NCBI RefSeq assembly: GCF_008386505.1
Contig: NZ_VUNZ01000003.1
Span: 310,001-374,000 of the forward strand
Direction of reading: 5' to 3'
Source of the DNA: Chryseobacterium sediminis
GTDB lineage: Bacteria > Bacteroidota > Bacteroidia > Flavobacteriales > Weeksellaceae
Length of the DNA: 64,000 bases
The notes beneath the pieces are model-generated. The model saw only the letters and a list, made by a program, of their open reading frames with translations, did no database searches and was not told the origin of the DNA. Below, piece by piece: positions 9,206 through 16,969 of the stretch; position 1 is the stretch's first letter, and each line of letters starts with the position of its first letter. Made by a program: the position numbers and the translations under genes.

Positions 9206-9309
9206 TAAACAAAATTACTCAATTTTTAAGAGAATAAATAGCAGAATCAGTCTTTTAAAATATACGCAATCATCTGTGTTCATCTGCGAAGCCTTCGTTT
9301 AAAATAAAA

Positions 9310-9345
9310 TAAAAAAGGAGCTGTTTCCGTGAAAACAGCTCCTTT
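9310..9345 (-). terminator. Terminator after ohr
   Basis: 13-bp stem AAAGGAGCTGTTT/AAACAGCTCCTTT. On the minus strand it is followed by a T6 tract, placed 29 bases beyond the ohr stop codon. Confidence 0.85.
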
Positions 9346-9373
9346 CGTTATAACTATGCTTAAAAAAATTGGA

Positions 9374-9799
9374 TTAATCGTTGTTGGTGACTGAAAGTTT
9401 CACCTCCATATTATTTCTGGTCGCATTAGAATAAGGACAGATCTGGTGTGCTTTTTCTGTAAGAGCCTGAGCTTCCTCAATAGAAACTCCAGGGATATTG
9501 ACATCAAGTTCTGCTGCCAGCCCGAATCCTCCATTTTCAATTTGTCCTATGCTCACCTGAGCTGTTACCGTTGTTTCTCCGGTTTTCAATTTAGATAAAC
9601 TGATTACTCTGTTCAAAGCGCTGTCGAAACATGCAGAATATCCGGCTGCAAAAAGCATTTCAGGATTGGCAAAATCATCATTGGCTCCTCCCAGATTTTT
9701 TGGCATTCTTACTTCAACATCCAACACTCCGTTTTCACTTTTCACATGTCCGTTTCGGCCTCCTTTAGCGGTTACCTGGGTTGTATATAATGTTTTCAT
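9374..9799 (-). CDS. ohr: Organic hydroperoxide resistance protein
   Basis: Thiol peroxidase of the Ohr/OsmC fold that reduces organic hydroperoxides in the cytosol. Both redox cysteines are present: peroxidatic Cys57 in AGYSACFDSAL and resolving Cys121 in ICPYSNATR. An Arg near the N-terminus (AKGGRNGH) and Glu47 complete the usual active-site set. Length (141) is normal. It starts one base after the ohrR stop, so the two are co-translated from the same transcript under peroxide-sensing control by OhrR. Confidence 0.93.
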   Translation of the reverse strand: MKTLYTTQVTAKGGRNGHVKSENGVLDVEVRMPKNLGGANDDFANPEMLFAAGYSACFDSALNRVISLSKLKTGETTVTAQVSIGQIENGGFGLAAELDVNIPGVSIEEAQALTEKAHQICPYSNATRNNMEVKLSVTNND

Positions 9800-10234
9800 T
9801 TATTTTTCTATTTTGTTTAATATTTTTAGTACTGTGTCTTTAAGGTGCAGCAGCTCTTCCGGTTGTATTCCCAGTTTTTCCTGAATTTTTCCCGGAATTT
9901 CACAAGCCTTTTGCTGAAGCTGTTTTCCAGCTTCGTCTAAAAATACTTCAACCACTCTTTCGTCCTCTTTTTTTCTTTTTCTGCTGATCAATCCTTTAGA
10001 CTCGAGTCTTTTAAGAAGAGGTGTTAAAGTACCACTGTCCAGATAGAGTTTTTCCCCGATATGTGTTACCGTAAGCCCGTCACCTTCCCATAATATCATC
10101 ATGACAAGATACTGCGGATACGTAATGTCCAGCTCATCAAGAAAAGGACGGTACAGTCCTGTAATCTCTTTGGCAATGACGTACAGCGGGAAGCAAATCT
10201 GGTTTTCTAGTTTGGGTGTTTTCGGATTTTCCAT
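9800..10234 (-). CDS. ohrR: MarR-family organic peroxide sensor/repressor
   Basis: OhrR-type winged-helix repressor. The sensor Cys14 lies in the conserved N-terminal context NQICFPLY. Partner aromatic residues follow (ITGLYRPFLDELDITYPQY), then the DNA-binding helix (LDSGTLTPLLKRLESKGL) and the wing (RKRKKEDERVVEV). A second cysteine at 111 (QQKACEIP) suggests a 2-Cys mechanism as in Xanthomonas OhrR. The gene lies between the nitroreductase gene (31-base gap) and ohr (adjacent). A likely target is the perfect palindrome at 10987-11008 in the promoter ahead of the nitroreductase. Confidence 0.92.
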   Translation of the reverse strand: MENPKTPKLENQICFPLYVIAKEITGLYRPFLDELDITYPQYLVMMILWEGDGLTVTHIGEKLYLDSGTLTPLLKRLESKGLISRKRKKEDERVVEVFLDEAGKQLQQKACEIPGKIQEKLGIQPEELLHLKDTVLKILNKIEK

Positions 10235-10265
10235 AATATTGAGTACGAAAGATTCGATGAAGGTA

Positions 10266-10898
10266 TTACTTTTTTATGATAAATTCATCCATTGGAATTC
10301 TGACTTTTTTCATAGAAGACAGCCAGTCATTAGCTTCATCACGGTATCCAAGATATAAAAGGCTTACACTTTTTAATCCTAATTCTTTTAATCCCAGTAC
10401 CTCATCTACTACAGCATTGCTGAATCCTTCTGCCGGAGTACTGTCGATTTTAAGTTCTGCAGCCTGTGCCAGGGCAATTCCTAAGGCAATATAAGTCTGG
10501 CGTGCAGTGTGTGCAAAATGTTCCTCCGGAGTCTGTGCGCCATACATTTCTTTGATTTTATCTGTATAGCTTCCGAAACGGCCTCTTGGGAGGTCTCTTA
10601 CATCCGTATGATAATCGTAAACTTTGTCAATTTTTTCATTAGAATAGCTGTCCCATGCTGCAAAGACCAAAACGTGAGAAGAATCTCTCATCACTTCAGG
10701 GTTTAAAGCTCCGGCTACCATTTTCTCTTTCAACTCCTGGTTTTCTACGACAATAATTCGGAAGGGTTGTAATCCGGATGAAGTAGGAGCTAGCCTTGCT
10801 GATTCTAAAATAGTATTAAGATCTTCCTGTGAAATTTTTTTGTTCGGGTCATAAGCTTTTACAGCATGTCTCCAGTTTAGGTTTTCTATTAATGACAT
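10266..10898 (-). CDS. Nitroreductase family NAD(P)H-dependent oxidoreductase
   Basis: FMN-dependent nitroreductase-like enzyme of 210 residues (NfsB/YodC type). FMN-contact motifs are visible: RHAVKAYDP near residue 10, ESARLAPTSSGLQPFRIIVV near 33, and the C-terminal glycine-rich LGLKELGLKSVSLLYLGYRDE. It is the first gene of a probable three-gene unit with ohrR and ohr and shares their palindrome-covered promoter, so induction by organic peroxides or electrophiles is likely. The physiological substrate (quinone, nitro compound or aldehyde) is unknown. Confidence 0.85.
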   Translation of the reverse strand: MSLIENLNWRHAVKAYDPNKKISQEDLNTILESARLAPTSSGLQPFRIIVVENQELKEKMVAGALNPEVMRDSSHVLVFAAWDSYSNEKIDKVYDYHTDVRDLPRGRFGSYTDKIKEMYGAQTPEEHFAHTARQTYIALGIALAQAAELKIDSTPAEGFSNAVVDEVLGLKELGLKSVSLLYLGYRDEANDWLSSMKKVRIPMDEFIIKK

Positions 10899-10972
10899 TT
10901 TTCTTTTGTTTTAAATTAAATTACTTGCGGTTATTGAACTTCCTTTTTTTATATTGAAGTAAAACAACACTG

Positions 10973-11008
10973 CAAATATACAAGCAATTAAATTGTGCGC
11001 AATTTAAT
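10973..11008 (-). promoter_or_regulatory. Promoter with overlapping MarR/OhrR-type operator
   Basis: Minus-strand promoter: -33 TTG at 11002-11000, a 19-base spacer, then -7 TATATTTG at 10980-10973, an exact match to the flavobacterial consensus and spacing. Lying across the -33 and spacer is a perfect inverted repeat with 9-bp arms ATTAAATTG / CAATTTAAT around TGCG (10987-11008). Size, AT-rich arms and position fit a MarR-family repressor site, and OhrR encoded in the same operon is the obvious candidate. The site also lies upstream of the divergent SDR gene. Confidence 0.65.
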
Positions 11009-11154
11009 TTTAAAAGATTTTATTGATAACGATTATTGATAAATTGAAATAAACAGAAATAGGCTATTTATTTTTACACTATTTTCCGCAAGATTCGGAT
11101 TTTTTCAAAGCCTTTGTATTTCAATCTTTGCAAAAGAATTTTAAACTAAAAACA

Positions 11155-11907
11155 ATGCAGAGATTTAAAAATAAAACCGCTTTAATTACGGGGGGAACCA
11201 ATGGGATGGGTCTGGCTACCGCTCAGAAATTTATTGAAGAAGGAGGTTCAGTCATTATCACAGGAAGAAGTGAAGATACAGTGAATACGGCTTTAGAAAA
11301 ACTTGGAGAAAAGGCCTTTGGAATCGTATCCAATGCCGGAAATATGAAAGATCTGATGAACCTTCAGCAGGAAGTCAGAAAATATACAGAACATATTGAT
11401 CTGGTCTTTGCCAATGCCGGATACGGAAGATTTGCTCCCGTAGAATATGTGGATGAAAATCAGTTTGACGAACTTTTTAATCTATTGGTAAAAGGACCAT
11501 TTTTCACAGTACAGCAAATATTGCCATTGATGAATAGCGGAAGTTCTGTTATTTTCAATACTTCAGTGGCAACGGATATTGCGATGCATAATTTTTCCGT
11601 GTACTCTGCGGCCAAATCAGCAGTGCAGTCTTTCATCAAAACATTTGCGGTAGAGCTTACAGAAAAAGGTATCCGAGTCAACGGAGTGAGTCCCGGGCAT
11701 ATTAAAACTAATATTTTTAATAATACAGGCTTAACCGGAGAACAGATTGAAAGTGCCATTGAGGATATTATTCCTACGATACCTTTTAAAAGACAGGGGG
11801 AACCGTCAGAAATAGCCAGCGTAGTTCTGTTTCTTGCTTCAGAGGAAGCTTCATATATCCATGGCGCTGAGATAAAAGTGGATGCCGGGATTTCTGTGAT
11901 CAGATAA
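11155..11907 (+). CDS. SDR family NAD(P)-dependent oxidoreductase
   Basis: Classical short-chain dehydrogenase of 250 residues: cofactor motif TGGTNGMG near residue 12, NAG at about 85, catalytic Ser (FNTSVATD, about 129), YSAAK (about 143-147) and C-terminal GAEIKVDAG. The ATG at 11155 gives the normal N-terminus MQRFKNKTALITGG; a TTG 27 bases upstream would add nine non-family residues. It is divergent from the nitroreductase-ohrR-ohr operon and may share its control region. Substrate unknown; this subgroup is often seen with MarR/TetR regulators. Confidence 0.85.
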   Translation: MQRFKNKTALITGGTNGMGLATAQKFIEEGGSVIITGRSEDTVNTALEKLGEKAFGIVSNAGNMKDLMNLQQEVRKYTEHIDLVFANAGYGRFAPVEYVDENQFDELFNLLVKGPFFTVQQILPLMNSGSSVIFNTSVATDIAMHNFSVYSAAKSAVQSFIKTFAVELTEKGIRVNGVSPGHIKTNIFNNTGLTGEQIESAIEDIIPTIPFKRQGEPSEIASVVLFLASEEASYIHGAEIKVDAGISVIR

Positions 11908-11935
11908 CGGAAGACTATGTCAGAGATTAAAAGGA

Positions 11936-12247
11936 TTATTTGACCTCTTTAATTTCTTTGATGATATTCGTCTTATTTTCAATACCAATATTATAGGTCT
12001 TATTTTTCTTAAAGCTTTGTGTTGCCTTTTCAATAAGAGTTTTGTATTCCGGTGATTTTTTTGAAATATAAAAAACCTGCGCACTGATTCCGATGGCAAC
12101 GCGTACCACTTCATTCGGTTTATCCGGATCTTCGGTGATATCTGTAATAGTGGAATTATTATACCAGGTTAAATTCTGTGAACTGGAATTTCCGGAACAG
12201 GATGTAATCATAATAAAAAGTAATAGTAAATAGGACCAGGCTTTCAT
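11936..12247 (-). CDS. Small lipoprotein resembling the protein-glutaminase propeptide (putative inhibitor/immunity protein)
   Basis: 103-residue lipoprotein. The start at 12247 gives a clean signal peptide with lipobox MITSC (Cys17); an upstream in-frame extension encodes a non-signal, Cys-rich stretch and crosses a terminator, so it was rejected. The mature part aligns with the pro-region of the protein-glutaminase encoded just upstream: AQVFYI (56-61) versus AQPYYI (67-72), then Y-x2-[LM]-I-[EK]-[KQ]-A in both (68-75 versus 81-88), followed by a basic beta-rich tail. The pro-region blocks the glutaminase active site, so this may be a free-standing membrane-anchored inhibitor. The function is my inference; the similarity is short. 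Confidence 0.6.
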   Translation of the reverse strand: MKAWSYLLLLFIMITSCSGNSSSQNLTWYNNSTITDITEDPDKPNEVVRVAIGISAQVFYISKKSPEYKTLIEKATQSFKKNKTYNIGIENKTNIIKEIKEVK

Positions 12248-12263
12248 AGCAAAAATATTAGGT

Positions 12264-12304
12264 AAAAAGCTCCTGCAATGTATTAAAATAAATGCAGGAG
12301 CTTT
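12264..12304 (-). terminator. Terminator between protein-glutaminase and the propeptide-like lipoprotein
   Basis: Perfect 12-bp stem AAAGCTCCTGCA/TGCAGGAGCTTT with a 15-base loop and T-run on the minus strand, 12 bases after the glutaminase stop. It may partly uncouple the lipoprotein gene from the enzyme gene. Confidence 0.8.
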
Positions 12305-12315
12305 ATATAAATTAG

Positions 12316-13275
12316 TTAAAATCCGCAACTTGCAACACTTGGTGCAGGGGAAGGAGAACATCCTGAAAGGGATGAGAAGATATTCAATACACAATTGGTA
12401 TTTACATAGTTGTTATCATACAGTAAAGATCCAGACGGACTTCTGTAGTATACATTTCCTGCGGTATTGGCAAAAGAAGATACGGAAGCAGATCCGCAGC
12501 TTGTGTTGGTACATGCAGCTCTCCATGCAGCATCAGTTACTGGTCCGCTGGAGAATAATGATGGATCAATGATTCTTTTCTCAACAATTCCGGAAGCATT
12601 TTTGAAGCTTACCAATATCGCTACGTGGTATACCCATGATACACAGCATGTCCCTGTAGAAGCTCTCAGGTTACCGTACACGAATTGTTTTTCGCAATCG
12701 TATCCTGCATTCAATAAAATTTGTCTCATTTTGTGGGCTCTTGCATAGCATCCGTCAACAGGGTATCTGAATGTGATACACGGAGAAGAAGCTGTAGAAG
12801 TTCCACAAGCCTGATTTTTAATCTGAGTAAATAAGCTGTTCAGCGTTGCAAGGTTAGGAATAACACTCACTGCTTTTTTACTGTCTCCTCTTTCTTCCTT
12901 GTTAAATACAGATTTAAAATAACGGATGTCCTCATCTGTTACTTTGTCTACCTTTGCGATTTCACTGGTATTGGTTTTAAGAAAAACATGAACAGGAGTT
13001 TCGTTCTCAACAGCCTGTTTGATCATGGAAATATAACCTGCATTTTCTTTACTGTCCTTAATGTAGTAGGGTTGGGCAGTAACCATAAATGAGATTTTAA
13101 ATTTCCCATCTTCTTTATCAATCCCTACCGGAACAGTTTTACCGAAATCTTTCATGGCAATTTCGTTTGACTCTTTGGCAACAAGATTTGGGTCCTGATT
13201 GGCATTGGCATCTGAACAGGAATTGAATGACAGCATCGTCACGAATACCATCATGGATAACAGAAATTTTTTCAT
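12316..13275 (-). CDS. Protein-glutaminase precursor (protein-glutamine glutaminase, EC 3.5.1.44)
   Basis: Secreted enzyme that deamidates glutamine side chains in proteins. The layout matches the Chryseobacterium proteolyticum preproenzyme: signal peptide (1-20), pro-region (about 21-134) and mature enzyme of 185 residues from Ala135 (AVSVIPNLATLN). The catalytic triad is in the expected places: Cys176 in DGCYARAHKM, His217 in VYHVAIL and Asp237 in RIIDPSLF, equal to mature Cys42/His83/Asp103. Many mature-part cysteines can form disulfides. The signal ends in FNSC, lipobox-like, so the proform might be lipid-anchored until the pro-region is cleaved. The next gene resembles the pro-region. 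Confidence 0.95.
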   Translation of the reverse strand: MKKFLLSMMVFVTMLSFNSCSDANANQDPNLVAKESNEIAMKDFGKTVPVGIDKEDGKFKISFMVTAQPYYIKDSKENAGYISMIKQAVENETPVHVFLKTNTSEIAKVDKVTDEDIRYFKSVFNKEERGDSKKAVSVIPNLATLNSLFTQIKNQACGTSTASSPCITFRYPVDGCYARAHKMRQILLNAGYDCEKQFVYGNLRASTGTCCVSWVYHVAILVSFKNASGIVEKRIIDPSLFSSGPVTDAAWRAACTNTSCGSASVSSFANTAGNVYYRSPSGSLLYDNNYVNTNCVLNIFSSLSGCSPSPAPSVASCGF

Positions 13276-13594
13276 AGTTTTTATATTTTGGTGGTTTGAA
13301 TTTTAATGAACTTTAATGTATAATAGTTCACTATTTTGTGATATTAAAAGTAATAAAATTTGAAATATATGCAAGGTTTTTTTTCAAAAAAATAAATTAT
13401 TCTTTCGATTTATTGATTTTATGATAGTGAAAAAGGCGAAAAACTAATGATTATGGTGGTAAGTGAGAAAAATAGTTTTTTTTGATTAAGTCTTGATTCC
13501 TGCGGAATGATAAACTGTGGATAAAAACCTCGATTCCAATTGTGTCATTCCGTAGGAATCTAAATGTTCTGATGGTTATGATATTACTTGAACT
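13276..13594. other. Intergenic region upstream of protein-glutaminase
   Basis: About 320 bases without a plausible gene. It holds the glutaminase leader and presumably its promoter (no good TTTG/TAnnTTTG pair seen), an AT-rich stretch, and one long imperfect inverted repeat listed separately. Confidence 0.5.
13495..13560. repeat. Long inverted repeat upstream of protein-glutaminase
   Basis: Arms GATTCCTGCGGAATGA (13495-13510) and TCATTCCGTAGGAATC (13545-13560) pair over 16 bases with one mismatch, separated by 34 bases. There is no T-tract, so it is not an obvious terminator. It could be a dispersed palindromic repeat unit or a structured leader. Confidence 0.6.
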
Positions 13595-13596
13595 AA

Positions 13597-13627
13597 AAAC
13601 CCAGTTTCAACTGTTGAAACTGGGTTT
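13597..13627 (-). terminator. Terminator after lipB
   Basis: Perfect 15-bp stem AAACCCAGTTTCAAC/GTTGAAACTGGGTTT with a single-base centre (functional loop of a few bases); a T-rich tract follows on the minus strand, 26 bases past the lipB stop. Confidence 0.8.
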
Positions 13628-13652
13628 ATCATTATATCTTAAGCTGTCTTGA

Positions 13653-14381
13653 CTATTTATAGAGCAATTCTGCCTGAAAAACGTCTGCAAAATGCTTTCT
13701 GATCTTTGCTTTCAGTTCTTCCATTTCTTCCGGTGCAAGTTCTCTTTCAAGTTCTCTTTTCAGAGAAGTTACCTGCTTATCTTTGATCCCACAAGGAATA
13801 ATGTATTCAAAATAACGCATATCTGTATTTACATTCAATGCAAAACCATGAAGAGTTACCCAACGGGAAGCTTTCACTCCCATAGCACACATCTTTCTTG
13901 CGTAAGGTTTTCCTACATCCAGCCATACTCCCGTTTCTCCCGGAGAACGTTCTCCTTTAATGCCATATTCGGCAATGGTTCTGATGATTACTTCTTCCAG
14001 ATTTCTCATATATAAATGAATGTCTGTAAAAAAGTTCTCAAGATCCAGAATAGGATAACCTACCACCTGCCCGTAACCATGATACGTAATATCTCCGCCA
14101 CGGTTTACCTTTACGAAAGTAGCATCAATCTCTTTCAGTTTATCAATGCCGGCAAGCATATTTTCTTCATGTCCGCTTTTTCCCAAAGTATATACATGAG
14201 GATGCTCTACAAAAAGAAGGTGGTTGGGAGTAGTAATATGCTGTTCTGCAGGAAGATCTCTGTTTTTTATCTTGGTATCAATGATGTTTTTCATCAGCAG
14301 TTCCTGATAATCCCAGGCTGGCTGATATTCTTTGACCCCTAAATCTTCAAATTCTACTGATTTATTTTGATTTGTATTCAT
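13653..14381 (-). CDS. lipB: Octanoyl-[ACP]:protein N-octanoyltransferase
   Basis: Transfers octanoate from acyl carrier protein to lipoyl domains of 2-oxoacid dehydrogenases and GcvH, the first step of endogenous lipoate synthesis. Signature motifs are complete: RGGDITYHGYGQVVGYP (94-110), KMCAMGVKASRW with catalytic Lys163, and PCGIKDKQVTSL with nucleophile Cys197. Length 242 is normal. It is a single-gene unit with its own promoter in the narrow gap after trpA. gcvT, encoding another glycine-cleavage protein, lies elsewhere in the window. Confidence 0.95.
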   Translation of the reverse strand: MNTNQNKSVEFEDLGVKEYQPAWDYQELLMKNIIDTKIKNRDLPAEQHITTPNHLLFVEHPHVYTLGKSGHEENMLAGIDKLKEIDATFVKVNRGGDITYHGYGQVVGYPILDLENFFTDIHLYMRNLEEVIIRTIAEYGIKGERSPGETGVWLDVGKPYARKMCAMGVKASRWVTLHGFALNVNTDMRYFEYIIPCGIKDKQVTSLKRELERELAPEEMEELKAKIRKHFADVFQAELLYK

Positions 14382-14397
14382 TTCAATTTTTGATATA

Positions 14398-14405
14398 CAA
14401 ATTTA
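14398..14405 (-). promoter_or_regulatory. -7 promoter element of lipB
   Basis: TAAATTTG on the minus strand (TAnnTTTG consensus), 16 bases before the lipB ATG and inside the short trpA-lipB gap, suggesting lipB is transcribed independently of the trp operon. Confidence 0.5.
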
Positions 14406-14412
14406 GTGAATT

Positions 14413-15147
14413 TTAGTCTTTGATGGAATGGATAAAATCTATAGCACTTTTCTTCCAGTCTTTATCCTGAAGCAAAATATTCACAAAGGCTGTTCCTATG
14501 ATACCACCATCCGCTTTTTCCGTTACATTTTCAAAATCCTCTTTCGATTTAATCCCGAATCCGATCATGACGGGATTTTTAAGCGGGAGGGAAGCTACCC
14601 TGGAAAGGTAGTACTCATTTTTTAAAACAGCATTTTCATTTCCGGTGGTGGAGGAAGAACTTACTGCATACAGAAAACCTGAACTTAAAGAATCAAGATA
14701 CATCATCCTTTCATCAGACGTTTCCGGAGTGACCAGAAAGGTAAAATTAAGATTGTACTGTTTTAAAACAGACTGATAATTTTTCTCAAACTCAATAGGA
14801 GGAAGGTCAGGAAGAATCAACCCTGAAACACCACTTTCGGAGCATGCTGCACAAAACTTTTCAAATCCGAAACTTAATACCGGATTGATGTATCCCATCA
14901 GAATAATCGGAATTTTGATTTCGTTTTTGATTGCTTTTAATTGAGACAACAGTTTTTCAATCGTCATTCCGTTTTGTAAAGCCAGCTCATGAGCCTTCTG
15001 AATCACCGGTCCGTCTGCCACAGGATCAGAATAAGGCATTCCGATTTCAATCATATCTGCTCCGGAATCCTGAATCAGTTTTATAATATCAGCGGTATCT
15101 TCCAATTGTGGAATTCCTGCTGTGAAGTATATATTTAGTTTTTTCAT
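14413..15147 (-). CDS. trpA: Tryptophan synthase alpha chain
   Basis: TIM-barrel subunit that cleaves indole-3-glycerol phosphate to indole, passed to TrpB through the shared tunnel. Visible motifs: MIEIGMPYSDPVADGPVIQ with the catalytic Asp of the SDP segment, LMGYINPVLSFG, LILPDLPPIE and VMIGFGIKSKE phosphate-binding region. Length 244 is slightly short but normal for Bacteroidota. It is the last gene of the trp operon, 93 bases after trpB. Confidence 0.95.
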   Translation of the reverse strand: MKKLNIYFTAGIPQLEDTADIIKLIQDSGADMIEIGMPYSDPVADGPVIQKAHELALQNGMTIEKLLSQLKAIKNEIKIPIILMGYINPVLSFGFEKFCAACSESGVSGLILPDLPPIEFEKNYQSVLKQYNLNFTFLVTPETSDERMMYLDSLSSGFLYAVSSSSTTGNENAVLKNEYYLSRVASLPLKNPVMIGFGIKSKEDFENVTEKADGGIIGTAFVNILLQDKDWKKSAIDFIHSIKD

Positions 15148-15240
15148 TTCTTTCTTTTTTGTATTGATGTATTCATATAAAATGTATTTATGATCAGGTT
15201 TTGTCTGTTAAAATCATTTTAAATGAAAACTTTTTACATT

Positions 15241-16419
15241 TTACAGATTTTTCAAATACGTTTCCATATCCTTATCTCCACGGCCGCTCAGACAAATAAC
15301 GACAACATCATTTGCATTAAATTTCTTTTTGTCCAAAACTGCCAGAGCATGAGAACTTTCCAATGCGGGAATAATTCCTTCCAGTCTGGTTAGTTCAAAA
15401 GCGCATTTTAAAGCTTCATCATCATTAATACTGAAAAACTCTGCTCTTTTTTCTTTAAATAAATGAGCATGAAAAGGCCCGATTCCCGGATAATCCAGTC
15501 CTGCAGAGATAGAATGAGGTTCTATGACCTGTCCGTCCTCTGTTTGCATCACAAGGCTTTTACTTCCGTGAAGAACTCCAAGCGTTCCTAAAAATGTTGT
15601 AGCGGCAGATTTTCCGGAACTTACTCCCAATCCACCGGCTTCTGCAGCGATGATTTTTACCTCCTTTTCTTCAACAAAATGATAGAAAGTTCCTGCCGCA
15701 TTACTTCCGCCACCTACACAGGCAATCACATAATCTGGATTTTCTCTACCGATTTTTTTCTTAAGCTGTTCTTTGATTTCTTTTGAAATAATACTCTGAA
15801 ACCTCGCTACAAGATCAGGGAAAGGGTGAGGGCCTACCACGCTTCCAATCACATAATGAGTTGTCTGAGGATTGTTGATCCAGTCTCTTAATGCTTCATT
15901 CACTGCATCTTTAAGGGTTTTTGATCCTGAAGTGGCTGGCACAACTTCAGCACCCAACATTTTCATTCTTGCCACATTCGGGGCTTGTCTCTGGATGTCA
16001 ATTTCACCCATATAAACGATGCATTTCAGACCAAGCAAAGCACAGGCTGTAGCAGTGGCAACACCATGTTGTCCGGCTCCGGTTTCAGCAATAATTCTTG
16101 TTTTTCCAAGGCGTTTTGCCAATAAAACCTGCCCCAGAGCATTATTGATCTTATGCGCTCCGGTATGGTTGAGGTCTTCCCGTTTTAAATAAATCTGAGT
16201 CTGGTATTTCTGACTTAGGTTTTTAGCAAAATATAATGGAGTAGCCCTTCCAACATAGTTTTTAAGCAAATCCTGATATTCAGCCTGAAAATCTTCAGAT
16301 TCTATAATTTCAAGATAGCTTTTTTGTAATTCTTCTACATTAGGATAGAGCATTTCGGGGATAAAAGCTCCTCCAAACTCTCCGTAATATCCGTTTTCAT
16401 CGGGGTTTTTATAATTCAT
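15241..16419 (-). CDS. trpB: Tryptophan synthase beta chain
   Basis: PLP enzyme joining indole and serine. The PLP lysine is Lys90 in [23 protein letters not shown] and the phosphate-binding GGGSNAAG are intact, as is the C-terminal CLSGRGDKD. Length 392 matches TrpB1 enzymes that work with TrpA. It starts 4 bases after the GNAT gene, so it is translated from the same operon mRNA. Confidence 0.96.
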   Translation of the reverse strand: MNYKNPDENGYYGEFGGAFIPEMLYPNVEELQKSYLEIIESEDFQAEYQDLLKNYVGRATPLYFAKNLSQKYQTQIYLKREDLNHTGAHKINNALGQVLLAKRLGKTRIIAETGAGQHGVATATACALLGLKCIVYMGEIDIQRQAPNVARMKMLGAEVVPATSGSKTLKDAVNEALRDWINNPQTTHYVIGSVVGPHPFPDLVARFQSIISKEIKEQLKKKIGRENPDYVIACVGGGSNAAGTFYHFVEEKEVKIIAAEAGGLGVSSGKSAATTFLGTLGVLHGSKSLVMQTEDGQVIEPHSISAGLDYPGIGPFHAHLFKEKRAEFFSINDDEALKCAFELTRLEGIIPALESSHALAVLDKKKFNANDVVVICLSGRGDKDMETYLKNL

Positions 16420-16423
16420 TTTT

Positions 16424-16969
16424 TTATTCTTTAGTAATTAAATAAGCATTATTTTTTGAGCTAAGCTGATTGAGCAGTTCTTTTCTTTCGTTTGACGTAT
16501 TAAAAATCAAAATATCATCATCTTCAGAGTTAATCCATTCCGATCCGACACTTTCTTTGATCATTTTGGCTTTGTCATGAAGAATTTCAATTGAACATTT
16601 TTCATAAAAAGGACGGAGATCCGAGTGGCAGAAACCAATAGTATCCAAATTTCTCTGAATGACATTTTCCTTGTAATGTCGAACTAAAGCTGCTCCATAC
16701 CCTTTCTTTTTGTGGGCAGAAACAAGACCTACAGCTTCTGCAAAGGGGTAATTTACATCTGCTATTTTTAAGGTGAAATCAAAATTTACCCGAATGACCG
16801 CCAGTATATTTTGATCAGTATCCACCAGGAAATGAAATTCCGAATCTTTGAAAAAATTCCTGAAATAGGAAGATTTCATAGTGTTCCAGGCGGAAATATC
16901 CCAAAGTAGCAAGATATGTTCTATCTCGTTTTCCGTTAAATCCTTAGTTTCTTTTATCTGATATTTCAT
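16424..16969 (-). CDS. GNAT family N-acetyltransferase inside the trp operon
   Basis: 181-residue protein with a GNAT core: [23 protein letters not shown] near residue 100 provides the acetyl-CoA binding KKKGYGAAL loop (R/Q-x-x-G-x-G/A type), followed by a His/Cys-containing segment and [11 protein letters not shown], reminiscent of GNATs acting on small molecules or N-termini. The substrate is unknown. It overlaps the preceding unknown gene by 4 bases and lies 4 bases before trpB, so it is an integral operon member although no tryptophan-biosynthetic step needs it. Confidence 0.75.
   Translation of the reverse strand: MKYQIKETKDLTENEIEHILLLWDISAWNTMKSSYFRNFFKDSEFHFLVDTDQNILAVIRVNFDFTLKIADVNYPFAEAVGLVSAHKKKGYGAALVRHYKENVIQRNLDTIGFCHSDLRPFYEKCSIEILHDKAKMIKESVGSEWINSEDDDILIFNTSNERKELLNQLSSKNNAYLITKE

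Noticed and set aside
12248..12394. N-terminal extension of the propeptide-like lipoprotein
   Set aside because: It runs through the terminator hairpin into the glutaminase gene, and the internal start at 12247 gives a perfect lipoprotein signal.
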